Positions 9,229 to 17,295 of a stretch of 64,000 nucleotides of DNA are shown in pieces (position 1 is the stretch's first letter; every line of letters starts with the position of its first letter). This DNA is from Palsa-1150 sp964531095 (lineage in GTDB: Bacteria; Myxococcota_A; Polyangia; Polyangiales; Polyangiaceae), in NCBI GenBank assembly GCA_964531095.1, contig CAZHED010000009.1, positions 1-64,000 on the forward strand, read 5' to 3'. Below the pieces are notes generated by a model. It searched no databases and was not told where the DNA came from. It saw only the letters and a program-made list of their open reading frames with translations. Both the position numbers and the translations under genes were made by a program.

Positions 9229-9619
9229 GGTTGTCGCCGTCGATCGAAGCCTCCCCCGCAGACGAGCTCGTGGGTTCGTCGCCCGTGTCTTCGCTCGCCT
9301 CGGCGCCCGCATCGGCGTCCGGCGCCTGCGCGGCCTCTGGAGCTTGAGCATCGTCGGGAGCCTCGGCCGGGGCGTCGGCGACCGGGTTCGCCGCCGTGAC
9401 GTCGGCGAGAACGGATGCGTCGATGGTGGGAGGAATCGCAGCGCAGCGGAGCTGCGAGCAGACCCCCGAGAGGCAATCGTCGTCCTTGAGGCAATCTTCG
9501 CCGAGCGACCGACGCGTTTCGACGCAGCCGGCGCCGATTGACGCGCCCCAGAAGAGCGGAAAGAACACCACGAGAGCAATTGTCCACGGGCGCTCGCCGC
9601 GAACGGTCGCAGGGCTCAT
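9218..9619 (-). CDS. Cys-rich, acidic lipoprotein of myxobacterial type
   Basis: This is a 133-residue protein with a hydrophobic N-terminal helix followed by the lipobox GAGC at about residue 31. It then has a compact cysteine motif, EDCLKDDDCLSGVCSQLRC, a pattern common in secreted myxobacterial proteins. The C-terminal half is low-complexity Ala/Asp/Glu/Pro-rich and probably disordered. Function is unknown. The start ATG 9619 is chosen because it leaves a short n-region before the hydrophobic helix. It lies between a smaller lipoprotein gene and truA in a tightly packed run. Confidence 0.7.
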   Translation of the reverse strand: MSPATVRGERPWTIALVVFFPLFWGASIGAGCVETRRSLGEDCLKDDDCLSGVCSQLRCAAIPPTIDASVLADVTAANPVADAPAEAPDDAQAPEAAQAPDADAGAEASEDTGDEPTSSSAGEASIDGDNRGD

Positions 9620-9641
9620 GCGCGCTACCCTACCACCGCGC

Positions 9642-9836
9642 CTATCCACCGCCCCCGTCGACCTCGCCCAAAGCATCGTCGTGCCCGGTGAACGCCTGGT
9701 CGTAGCCGCACGGGCTCGGATTGCCGGAGCAGTCGGGAGTCGTCCCGTCGGAACAGGCGGCGAACATCGAACACGCGACCGTCACGAGTCCGGCGCACGT
9801 GAGGAGGCCGACCAAGCGCCCCGCCGCCGCCCGCAC
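9642..9836 (-). CDS. Small predicted lipoprotein
   Basis: This is a 64-residue protein from a GTG that begins one base after the stop codon of the preceding gene. A hydrophobic segment at about 7-25 contains two possible lipobox cysteines (TVAC and FAAC). The mature part is short, with a CSGNPSPCG pair and a Gly-rich end. No homology was recognised. Position and signal peptide argue that it is a real gene, but its small size leaves doubt. Confidence 0.55.
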   Translation of the reverse strand: MRAAAGRLVGLLTCAGLVTVACSMFAACSDGTTPDCSGNPSPCGYDQAFTGHDDALGEVDGGGG

Positions 9837-9837
9837 G

Positions 9838-10437
9838 TCACTGCCCCTGCGGCACGAAGGACATCGGCACAATCCGCTCCACGCAGCCGCCGTGCGGTGC
9901 CGGGTAGCCGCCGCTCATGAGAATGTGGGCGGCGCAGTTCGCCACGCTCGGCGTTCGCATATCGTTCGAGGTCACATTGACCGCACAGACGTTGCCCGCG
10001 GTGCCGATGCGGACGGCTATTTCCACGTGGCCGCGGAGCGACGGGTCCTGAGAGAGAGCCTGGTTGTAGCAGCGGCGCGCCTGCATCCCGCGCACTTGCA
10101 ACGCTTGACTGAGCTCGGGCGGCGCCGTCCCCACACACTTGCCATCGCATCCCCCCGCTTGCACGTACACGATGCGGGGCCCCCCCGCCCCCCCTTCGGG
10201 CTTCTCCTCGATCGGCGGCGGAGGAGGGATGTCTTCGATCTTCGGGTTGGTTGGTGCCGTCGGCACAGCGATCGACGGAGCCGCCGGGGCCGGACCGGCG
10301 GCGCTTTTGGCGGAAAAGTTGCGCCAGGCGAACAGGCCGCCAATGCCGAGGATGAGCAGAGCGGCAATCGCGGCGTACTTCGCACTGCCGCCCGGGGCGG
10401 GTACGCCGGCAGGGGGACGGCTGGTGGGGGGGCTCAT
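9838..10437 (-). CDS. AgmX/PglI C-terminal domain protein (TonB-like envelope protein)
   Basis: This is a 199-residue single-pass membrane protein. A cytoplasmic N-terminus of about 20 residues is followed by one membrane helix at about 21-38, then a Pro-rich periplasmic linker (PPPPPIEEKP). The C-terminal globular domain has RCYNQALSQDPSLRGHVEI and a pair of later cysteines. This matches the AgmX/PglI C-terminal domain found in myxobacterial gliding and secretion proteins, which resembles the TonB C-terminal fold. The ATG at 10437 excludes the upstream stretch that overlaps rsmD. Its partner is unknown. Confidence 0.82.
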   Translation of the reverse strand: MSPPTSRPPAGVPAPGGSAKYAAIAALLILGIGGLFAWRNFSAKSAAGPAPAAPSIAVPTAPTNPKIEDIPPPPPIEEKPEGGAGGPRIVYVQAGGCDGKCVGTAPPELSQALQVRGMQARRCYNQALSQDPSLRGHVEIAVRIGTAGNVCAVNVTSNDMRTPSVANCAAHILMSGGYPAPHGGCVERIVPMSFVPQGQ

Positions 10438-10456
10438 TCGAAGTGGTCCCGTCGGC

Positions 10457-11041
10457 TTATGAGCGAGGCGGGCCGAGTATAGCGGGTTTGTAGATTGCGA
10501 GGGCCGTGTCGCCGTAGCGCCGCTTCTCGCCGAGGACGAGACCGAGGATCGCCGGCGGGTTGGTGCGCGCCGAGTGCTCCAGCACGACCACCGCGCCCGC
10601 GGCGAGCACCCCTGCGCCACCGAGGAGATGAGCGACCGCGCGAGGCGCATCCCCGGAGTCGACGAGCGCCCATGGCGGGTCGGCGAAGACGAGGCCGAAG
10701 GGGGCGCGGGCCGTGATCCGTCCGGCCGCGCGCCCGACGTCCGTCCCCACGACGAGCGTTTGGCGCTCCAGATCAAGCGCGCGGACGTTCGCACGAAGGA
10801 CCGCCAGCGCGTGCGTGGACGACTCGACGAGCGTCGCGCTGGCCGCACCGCGTGACAACGCCTCGAGGGCGAGGGCCCCGGTGCCGGCGTAGAGATCGAG
10901 CACGCACGCCCCCTCGATGACCCCTTTCGCGCTGAGCGACCCGAAGAGTGCTTCGCGCACCCGGTCGGACGTCGGCCGGGTCGCCAGACCAGGCGGCGCC
11001 CGAAGCTCCCGCGACCGATAAATTCCGCCCGTGATGCGCAT
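10457..11041 (-). CDS. rsmD: 16S rRNA (guanine(966)-N2)-methyltransferase RsmD
   Basis: RsmD methylates G966 of 16S rRNA during small-subunit assembly, using S-adenosylmethionine. The protein is 194 residues, as expected. The N-terminal signature MRITGGIYRSRELRAPPGLA and TRPTSDRVREALFGSL are characteristic. The SAM-binding motif DLYAGTGAL is at 49-57 and the catalytic DPPW at 121-124, where DPPY is more usual. It is the first gene of a minus-strand run ending in htrA and is divergent from the plus-strand gene at 11139. No coaD neighbour is present, unlike in many other bacteria. Confidence 0.95.
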   Translation of the reverse strand: MRITGGIYRSRELRAPPGLATRPTSDRVREALFGSLSAKGVIEGACVLDLYAGTGALALEALSRGAASATLVESSTHALAVLRANVRALDLERQTLVVGTDVGRAAGRITARAPFGLVFADPPWALVDSGDAPRAVAHLLGGAGVLAAGAVVVLEHSARTNPPAILGLVLGEKRRYGDTALAIYKPAILGPPRS

Positions 11042-11138
11042 TGGCTATGCGCATTATCCCCGACTGCGGGCTGGGTTGTCCGATCGATCGGCCATTTCGG
11101 ACAGGCTCGTGATTCGATCCGAGCTAGGCTTTTCGCCT

Positions 11139-12173
11139 ATGGCGAGGTGGATCCCATTTGCGCTCGGGCTGCTCTTGGTGTTCGTGCCGTTTTTCGAGTC
11201 GCGGGTCGCGCGCGCGGACCCGCCGACGGCGAAGACCGTTGCCGTCTATGTTCTGACCATCTGGACCGAAGACGCTGACGACCAGGCGGATGCCCTCACG
11301 AAAGCGCTCCGATTGCGGGTCCTCCAAGCGCCAGGCTGGTCACTGATCGAGGCGGCCCAGTCGTTCGAGACGCTGGCCATCGCGCTCAAGTGCCCGCCCA
11401 GCCCCGACGGCGCTTGCTTGCAGCGCATCGGCGACCAGCTCCGAGCCGACCACTACGTGTGGGGTATCATGGAAAAGAACAAGGCGACCCCCGGGGGGGT
11501 GAGGGCCGAGCTGCACCTGTGGACGCGGGGCAAGCCCTCGGTGACGGCGCATGCGGCCTTCTCGGACGGACTGAAAGATCCGAGCGACGCATCGCTTCGC
11601 GCCATTGCGACGGAGCTCTTCGGCCAGCTCACCGGCGCCGATGCGGCGAGCGTCGCGACGCCCATCCCCCCGCGCGCGGAGCCAGCCGTCGCGCCGCTGC
11701 CTGCACCGGAACCGCCGGCAGTCGCGTCCTCCGTATCGTCCGCGTCGGCGACAGGGCGTGGATTCCCCGCGCAGATGGCGATCGGCTACACGGCGCTCGC
11801 GTTGGGCGCGGGCGCCCTGGTCGTGAGCGGGATCGAGGCGGCGAGGTGGGTCGGCGACAGCAACGACAGCACCAACGACCGCCAGTCCATACCCCGGAGC
11901 GTCACCGACGTGTGCGCCGAAATGACGCGTCCGCTGGCTGTGGACGCGTGCAGCAAGAGCAAGGACGCCGTCAGCGCCTCGACGCTCGCATGGGTCTTCG
12001 CGGGGGTCGGCGCGGCGCTCGCGGGAACGGGAGCGTGGCTGATCGCCGCCGATCACGCGCCGACGCGAACGGCGAACGGCGAAGTCGCAGGCGACGCGAG
12101 CAAACCGCGAGTCGCGCTCTGGCCATCGATCGGACCGCGGGCCGGCACGCTCGACGTGCGGATCACGTTTTGA
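11139..12173 (+). CDS. Secreted/membrane protein of unknown function with two C-terminal hydrophobic helices
   Basis: This is a 344-residue protein. A signal peptide ends near ARA-DPP (about residue 27). The exported N-terminal domain resembles a TolB-like regulator-binding or secretin-associated fold (SLIEAAQSFETLAIALKCPP with two Cys), but I cannot name it. A Pro/Ala linker follows, and then two hydrophobic segments around residues 208-228 and 283-308 bracket a loop with two cysteines. The start is the ATG that gives the signal peptide. It is convergent with dapB, overlapping it by 11 bases. Confidence 0.7.
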   Translation: MARWIPFALGLLLVFVPFFESRVARADPPTAKTVAVYVLTIWTEDADDQADALTKALRLRVLQAPGWSLIEAAQSFETLAIALKCPPSPDGACLQRIGDQLRADHYVWGIMEKNKATPGGVRAELHLWTRGKPSVTAHAAFSDGLKDPSDASLRAIATELFGQLTGADAASVATPIPPRAEPAVAPLPAPEPPAVASSVSSASATGRGFPAQMAIGYTALALGAGALVVSGIEAARWVGDSNDSTNDRQSIPRSVTDVCAEMTRPLAVDACSKSKDAVSASTLAWVFAGVGAALAGTGAWLIAADHAPTRTANGEVAGDASKPRVALWPSIGPRAGTLDVRITF

Positions 12174-12948
12174 CTTGGAGCACGTCGTCCAACGTGTAAA
12201 GCCCGGGCGAACGGCGGGCGATCCAGTGCGCTGCGCGAAGGGCGCCGTGTGCGAACACGTTTCGACTGGTCGCTCGGTGGGCGAGCTCGACGCGCTCGGC
12301 GCCGCCCATCAAATGGACGACGTGATCGCCCACGACGTCGCCGCCGCGCAAGGCGTGCATCCCGATTTCGTCGGCGGCCCGCGGGCCCGGCCTGCCCTGC
12401 CGGCCGTGAACCATACGCGCGGTGGTGGGCCGCGCGGCGCGCACGATCTCGGCGAGGCGCAGCGCGGTGCCGCTCGGTGCATCGACTTTGGCGCGGTGGT
12501 GGGTCTCGACGATTTCGACGTCCCACTCCGAAAGGCCCGCCACGGCTTGCGCCAGGAGCCGTCCGAGCATGTGGACGCCGAGGCTCATGTTCGGTTCCCA
12601 AAGAACCGCGACCCGCTTCGACGCGCGACCCAGGGCAGCCAGGGCCTCGTCCCCGAGGCCGGTCGTTCCGCTGACGACAGCGCTGCCCGCCGCGGCGGCG
12701 ACTGGCGCGAGCGCGAGGGTGGCGCTCGGCGCGGAGAAGTCGACGACCACGTCGGCTGCAGAGCGCTCCACAGCTGCGAGACTATCCACGACGCAGACGC
12801 CGATCGGCCCGATTCCGGCGAGCTCGCCGACGTCCCGCCCAACGTCGGTCGTACCCACGGCGCATACGATCTCGACGTCGTCCGCCGCCGCGAGCGCCAC
12901 GATGGCGCGCCCCATGCGCCCGCTGGCGCCCACGATCGCCAACCGCAT
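12163..12948 (-). CDS. dapB: 4-hydroxy-tetrahydrodipicolinate reductase
   Basis: DapB reduces the product of DapA with NAD(P)H in the diaminopimelate/lysine pathway, feeding peptidoglycan synthesis. The 261-residue protein has the cofactor motif GASGRMG at 7-13, SGTTGL at about 93-98, and the catalytic ETHHRAKVDAPSGTAL with His150/His151 and Lys154. Its ATG shares one base with the dapA stop (TGATG), so the two are translationally coupled. The last 11 bases overlap a convergent gene. Confidence 0.97.
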   Translation of the reverse strand: MRLAIVGASGRMGRAIVALAAADDVEIVCAVGTTDVGRDVGELAGIGPIGVCVVDSLAAVERSAADVVVDFSAPSATLALAPVAAAAGSAVVSGTTGLGDEALAALGRASKRVAVLWEPNMSLGVHMLGRLLAQAVAGLSEWDVEIVETHHRAKVDAPSGTALRLAEIVRAARPTTARMVHGRQGRPGPRAADEIGMHALRGGDVVGDHVVHLMGGAERVELAHRATSRNVFAHGALRAAHWIARRSPGLYTLDDVLQVKT

Positions 12949-13844
12949 CAGCTCCGCCCTCTCGCGTAGCCCTCCAACGCGGATGCGATCGCCAGGCGTG
13001 TCGCCTCGGTACAGGATACCAGCGGAGAACGAACGACATCGCTCGTGAATCGCCGCATCGCCAGCGCCGCTTTGACGGGGGCGGGGCTCGCCTCGAGGAA
13101 CATCGCTTCATGGACCGGCATGAGATCGAGGTGAGCGCGGCGCGCTTCATCCGCGCGTCCGTCGAGGGCGAGGCGCGTGGCGCGTGACGTGTCCGCTGGG
13201 AGAACGTTCGACGTCACGCTGATGACGCCCTGGGCGCCCACCGCGATCATCGGCAGCGTGAGGGCGTCGTCGCCGCTGAGCACGGTTACGCTCGCGCCCA
13301 TGGTCTGCACGATTTTCTGCGCTCGAAGCACGTTCCCTGTCGCCTCCTTGATTGCGACGACGTTGGGCGCACTCGCCGCGATCCGTGCGAACGTTTCCGG
13401 AGCGAGGTCGATCCCCGTGCGCGCAGGAATGTTGTAGATGACCACGGGCACGCGAACGTTCGACGCGACCTCGACGAAGTGGCGGTAAAGGCCCTCCTGC
13501 GTCGGCCGGTTGTAGTAGGGGACCACGACCATCACGGCATCGGCGCCCGCGCCGGCCGCGTGCTGCGACAATGCGATCGCTTCCCGCGTGGAGTTCGACC
13601 CGGTCCCGGCGATGACTTGCACGCGCCCCTTGACGCGCCTGACCGTTCGCTCGACGACTTGGGCGTGCTCCTCGTGGCTGAGCGTCGGGCTTTCCCCCGT
13701 GGTGCCACAGGGAACGATGCCGGCCACCCCCCCGGCAACCTGGGCTTCGAGCAGCGAGTCGAAGGCCTCCCAGTCGATGGGGCGCGCGGGTTCGTCGCGG
13801 AATGGTGTGACCAGTGCTGTGTACGTCCCTTGGATGCGGAGCAC
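12948..13844 (-). CDS. dapA: 4-hydroxy-tetrahydrodipicolinate synthase
   Basis: DapA condenses pyruvate with aspartate semialdehyde, the first committed step of diaminopimelate and lysine synthesis. The 298-residue TIM barrel shows the CGTTGES loop at 46-52, PYYNRPTQEGLY around 109-120, Tyr137 in YNIPARTG, and the Schiff-base Lys166 in VVAIKEATGN. The start is GTG 13844; the frame extends further upstream but that part overlaps the GH57 gene and does not match DapA. The gene begins 25 bases after the GH57 stop and is coupled to dapB. Confidence 0.97.
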   Translation of the reverse strand: MLRIQGTYTALVTPFRDEPARPIDWEAFDSLLEAQVAGGVAGIVPCGTTGESPTLSHEEHAQVVERTVRRVKGRVQVIAGTGSNSTREAIALSQHAAGAGADAVMVVVPYYNRPTQEGLYRHFVEVASNVRVPVVIYNIPARTGIDLAPETFARIAASAPNVVAIKEATGNVLRAQKIVQTMGASVTVLSGDDALTLPMIAVGAQGVISVTSNVLPADTSRATRLALDGRADEARRAHLDLMPVHEAMFLEASPAPVKAALAMRRFTSDVVRSPLVSCTEATRLAIASALEGYARGRS

Positions 13845-13869
13845 GGGACCGACATTAGCATCGTTGGGC

Positions 13870-15468
13870 TCACGCAACGAAAGCGGACCGCAGCTCGTCG
13901 CCGGTGACCTGAGCGAGGAAGTTGTCCCTGCCGCGGACGTCGTCGAGCCAGCGCGAGTCTGCCTCGTCGATGACTCCGGTCTCGACCAGATGCCCGAGAT
14001 GCCGCAGGCGATGCACGTGCGCACGTATGCGAGCCTCGGCATAGCGTGCGACCGTTCCCATTTTCAGAATGAACGCCCAGTCGCTCGACTGCAGAAGCAG
14101 AAGCTCTCGCACGAGCTGATCGAGCGCGTCCCCCCGCCGGCCTCCGACGGTCCTGTATTTCTGCACGAGCCAGGCGGCGTAGCGTGTCGCATGGTGGACG
14201 TGGCGCCAAGTCCACGCCGCTTCGGGACCGACCCAAACCTCGCCGTACCCTCCCGCGCCCCACGAGCTGGCGCTCGGCGTAGCCTGCACCGTCACGGGAT
14301 GTCGTTCGAGATACTGCCGGAGCGTAATGGCCTCGAGCTCCCCAGCCGTCTCGGGCAATCTGCGAAACACGGCCTCGAGAAACATCGGACCTTCAAACCA
14401 CCAGTGCCCGTAGAGCTCCGCGTCGTAGGGTGCGACGATGACCGCCGGAACGGGCATGGATCCGGCGCGGGCCTTCGCTTGTTTGACGCGCTCCGACACG
14501 AAGTCCGCGGCGTGCTCTCGCGCCTTCTCGACGGCGACGCCCGGTTGGTAGGGTTGCTTCTCTGCGCCCTTCCCGGTGATGCGGAAGTACTTGAGTCCGG
14601 TCATCAGACGCGAGCCGTCCGACGCGATCTCGCCCATCAGCTCTGCTTCGGGCAAGTCGAAGCCGATGTCGCGGTAGAACTCGCGATAATAGACGTCGCC
14701 GGGATAGCCCTCGTCGCGCGACCACACCTGCCGGCTCGACTCGACGTCGCGACCAAAGAACGCGACGCCGCTCGGGCTGGCGATGGGAGCGTGGACGCCG
14801 AACGGGGGCCGCGGGCGGGCGTTGAGCACTCCGTGCGTGTCGACGATGGTGAAACGAATGCCCGCGCGCGCGATCTCGTCGTCGAAGCTCGGGTGGTAGG
14901 CGCATTCCGCCAGCCACGCGCCGCTCGGTGTCCGCCCGACGATTCGCTCGAATCCCGTGACCCCGAGTGTGAGCTGCGCGCGAATGCCTTCGCGGGCGGG
15001 GAGCATTCCCGGGAGGTAACAGTGCGTGGCCGAGCACGTGAGAAGCTCGAGGTGGCCGGCGTCCCAGTGGCGCACGAGGCCGCCGAGTACGTCGCCGCGG
15101 TGCCGGTCCCAGACCGCGCGCATGCGGGCGAAGTGATCGCGATAGAAGGTGGCGATGGGAGCGAACCGCTCGTCGCCCCAGAGGCGCTTCATTTCCCTTT
15201 CGGCCAGCGACTCGATGCGCGCCAGGTGCTCGTGGAACCGCTGCCGGAGAAGGTCGTCGCGCATCATTGCGGCGAGCGGCGGCGTCACGCTCATCGTGAG
15301 CCCGAACGGGACCCCCTCGGCCGCCATCCGGTCGAACGAGTCGAGAATCGGGAGGTAGCATTCGACGAGCGCTTCGTAAAACCACCGCTCCTCGAGGTGC
15401 CTTGCGTGCTCGGGATGGCGCACGAAAGGGAGATGCGCGTGAAGAACGAGGGCCAGATAGTTCGCCAT
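13870..15468 (-). CDS. GH57 1,4-alpha-glucan branching enzyme
   Basis: This is a 532-residue glycoside hydrolase family 57 enzyme that makes alpha-1,6 branches in glycogen. It starts with the family N-terminus MANYLALVLHAHLPFVRHPE. The predicted nucleophile is Glu188 in WLAECAYHP and the acid/base Asp349 in APYDAELYGHWWFEG; the C-terminal helical region includes SSWGAGGYGEVWVG. Length and motifs match the TK1436-like bacterial and archaeal branching enzymes rather than alpha-amylases. It is upstream of dapA in the same direction. An ATG at 15468 fits the N-terminus and leaves a 300-base gap to rplU. Confidence 0.93.
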   Translation of the reverse strand: MANYLALVLHAHLPFVRHPEHARHLEERWFYEALVECYLPILDSFDRMAAEGVPFGLTMSVTPPLAAMMRDDLLRQRFHEHLARIESLAEREMKRLWGDERFAPIATFYRDHFARMRAVWDRHRGDVLGGLVRHWDAGHLELLTCSATHCYLPGMLPAREGIRAQLTLGVTGFERIVGRTPSGAWLAECAYHPSFDDEIARAGIRFTIVDTHGVLNARPRPPFGVHAPIASPSGVAFFGRDVESSRQVWSRDEGYPGDVYYREFYRDIGFDLPEAELMGEIASDGSRLMTGLKYFRITGKGAEKQPYQPGVAVEKAREHAADFVSERVKQAKARAGSMPVPAVIVAPYDAELYGHWWFEGPMFLEAVFRRLPETAGELEAITLRQYLERHPVTVQATPSASSWGAGGYGEVWVGPEAAWTWRHVHHATRYAAWLVQKYRTVGGRRGDALDQLVRELLLLQSSDWAFILKMGTVARYAEARIRAHVHRLRHLGHLVETGVIDEADSRWLDDVRGRDNFLAQVTGDELRSAFVA

Positions 15469-15682
15469 GCGCACGGGGGGAGAGGGGGAGGCGGGGAACT
15501 CCGACGGGGAGGGCAAAGGCGGGCAGTAGCACGAAGACGGGCGAGAAGGCCGCTCGGCAGAAGGTCCGCCCGGTGTTGCCGCTGTTGCGGGAGGGCGAGC
15601 AGCGCGAGCAAAGCCGGCGGGGCCTGGCGCGGCGCGGCGAGGCGAGGCGGATAAGCGTGACAGCCGTGACGAGGCGTTTGCC

Positions 15683-15711
15683 TTTACAAATCGTTCGTCC
15701 GCCTCTATAAC
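15683..15711 (+). promoter_or_regulatory. Sigma-70-type promoter for rplU-rpmA
   Basis: TTTACA at 15683-15688 and TATAAC at 15706-15711 are separated by exactly 17 bases, each one base from consensus. The pair ends about 60 bases before the rplU start, which has a GAGGGACAC ribosome site. The rest of the 15469-15769 gap between the divergent GH57 and rplU genes holds no gene I can support. Confidence 0.8.
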
Positions 15712-15769
15712 TCCGCCCCCGATTAACCCCGCCGCCGTTCGAGTCGGACGCGGCACGCAAGAGGGACAC

Positions 15770-16078
15770 ATGTACGCGGTGTTCAAGACAGGCAGCAAGC
15801 AGTACCGGGTCGAGAAGGGCGACAAGCTTCGTGTCGAGAAGCTCCCCGGCGGCGTCGGCGAAGCGGTGACGTTCGATGAAGTGCTGCTCGTGAGCGGCGA
15901 GGTGCTGAAGCTCGGCAAGCCGAAGGTCAGCGGCGCCAAGGTCGAGGCGAAGATCGTGAGCCAGGACCTTGGGCCCAAGATCATCATCTTCAAGTTCCGG
16001 CGCCGAAAGAACTACCGTCGTAAGCGCGGCCATCGTCAGCCGTTCACCGCCCTCGAGATCACGAACATCGTCGCCTGA
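15770..16078 (+). CDS. rplU: 50S ribosomal protein L21
   Basis: L21 is a large-subunit protein that binds 23S rRNA domain I. The 102-residue sequence begins MYAVFKTGSKQYRVEKGDKL and ends with the basic KFRRRKNYRRKRGHRQ segment and TALEITNI, all typical. It is followed after 24 bases by rpmA in the conserved rplU-rpmA pair and is preceded by a strong promoter. Confidence 0.99.
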   Translation: MYAVFKTGSKQYRVEKGDKLRVEKLPGGVGEAVTFDEVLLVSGEVLKLGKPKVSGAKVEAKIVSQDLGPKIIIFKFRRRKNYRRKRGHRQPFTALEITNIVA

Positions 16079-16102
16079 CGGCGACATCACGGGAGAGCAG
16101 CG

Positions 16103-16363
16103 ATGGCTCACAAAAAAGGTGCAGGCAGCACGCGCAACGGTCGCGACTCCAATTCGCAGAAGCGAGGAGTCAAGGTGTACGGCGGCGAGCTCGTTACGGC
16201 GGGAAGCGTCCTCGTCCGGCAGGTAGGCTCGTCGATCCACGCAGGGCGCAACGTCGGCCTCGGCAAAGACTTCACGCTGTTCGCTCTCGTCGACGGCACT
16301 GTGAAATACGAGTGGCGCTCGCGCACGCAGCGCAAGGTGTCCGTGTATCCCGCTTCGGCTTGA
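16103..16363 (+). CDS. rpmA: 50S ribosomal protein L27
   Basis: L27 sits near the peptidyl-transferase centre of the large subunit. The 86-residue protein has the expected N-terminus MAHKKGAGSTRNGRDSNSQK, the GGELVTAGSVLVRQ core and the VKYE stretch near the end. A GGGAGAGCAGCG sequence precedes the ATG. The usual downstream obg GTPase gene is absent; a HAD phosphatase gene follows instead and overlaps the L27 stop. Confidence 0.99.
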   Translation: MAHKKGAGSTRNGRDSNSQKRGVKVYGGELVTAGSVLVRQVGSSIHAGRNVGLGKDFTLFALVDGTVKYEWRSRTQRKVSVYPASA

Positions 16364-17208
16364 GTCGTCGGCGGCTCATCGCGGTCGATCTGGACGGCAC
16401 GCTGCTCGACGTGCGCGGAGAGCCGCACGCGCGCGATCTTCGGGCGCTCCAGGTCGCGCTCTCCGAGGGCGTGCTGGTGAGCATCATCACGGGCCGGCTG
16501 TACTCCGGCACCCGCGCCGTCGCTGCGCGGATCGGGCTGCGGGGCGCTGTAGGCTGTGCGGACGGAAGCCACCTGGTCGACGCAGGAGCGCACGCGACGC
16601 TGCTTCACCTCGGTGTTCGCGGGGTCGAGGCGGCGCTCCTGCGGCGCGCGCTGGCGCAGGCGGAGCTTACGACGTTCGTCTTCGCGGAGGACGCCATCGG
16701 CCACGACTCGGCCGGCGCCCCTTTCATCGAGTATGTGACGACCTGGTCGAAGGATCTGCGGCCCGCAGCAGACGTCTTCGAGCACGCGCTCTGGAGCAGC
16801 GAGCAGGGCGTCACTGCAGCCATCGCCGTGGGGCCGCTCGAGCGAATTGAAAGCGCAGTCGCCGCGATTGCGCGCGACCTGTCGTCTGCGGCAGTCGTCG
16901 CGATGTTCCCAATCCGTCGGGCAGCGCACGCGGGACTGTGGGCCATCATCGTCCGCGCCTCCGGGGGCACAAAGGGCACGGCGCTGCACTGGATTGCCGG
17001 ACACGAGCAGGTCCGCATCGAGGACACCGTGTGCGTCGGCGATTGGATCAACGACGTGTCGATGTTCGAGCTCGCGGGGCGTTCGTTCGCGATGGGTCAG
17101 GCGCCCGACGAAGTAAAGGCCAAGGCGACGGACGTGCTCTCGGAGACCGTCGAGAGTGGCGGAGGCGTGGCGTTCGCTCTCGAGCAGGCGTTCGGGATCA
17201 GGGCCTGA
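16360..17208 (+). CDS. HAD-superfamily (Cof/IIB-type) phosphatase
   Basis: This is a 282-residue haloacid-dehalogenase-like hydrolase. The nucleophile motif LIAVDLDGTLLD is at residues 6-17 (Asp10, Asp12), motif II is IITGR, and motif III/IV is CVGDWINDVSMF with the two metal-binding acids. The cap insertion is of the size seen in Cof-type sugar-phosphate or nucleotide phosphatases. The start is probably the TTG at 16360, which overlaps the rpmA stop as TTGA; GTG 16312 would give a longer N-terminus lying inside rpmA. The substrate is unknown. Confidence 0.87.
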   Translation: MSRRRLIAVDLDGTLLDVRGEPHARDLRALQVALSEGVLVSIITGRLYSGTRAVAARIGLRGAVGCADGSHLVDAGAHATLLHLGVRGVEAALLRRALAQAELTTFVFAEDAIGHDSAGAPFIEYVTTWSKDLRPAADVFEHALWSSEQGVTAAIAVGPLERIESAVAAIARDLSSAAVVAMFPIRRAAHAGLWAIIVRASGGTKGTALHWIAGHEQVRIEDTVCVGDWINDVSMFELAGRSFAMGQAPDEVKAKATDVLSETVESGGGVAFALEQAFGIRA

Positions 17209-17295
17209 CGCGGCCTGCCGCTCTACCCCTCGGGCGTAGGACGGCTGGGGCGCCGCCGAGGCGCTTGACAACGCGCCGGCTTTCGTGGATGAACT

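Noticed and set aside
17265..17293. TTGACA followed 17 bases later by GATGAA before the outer-membrane protein gene
   Set aside because: The -10 matches poorly and the implied transcription start would fall inside the coding region.
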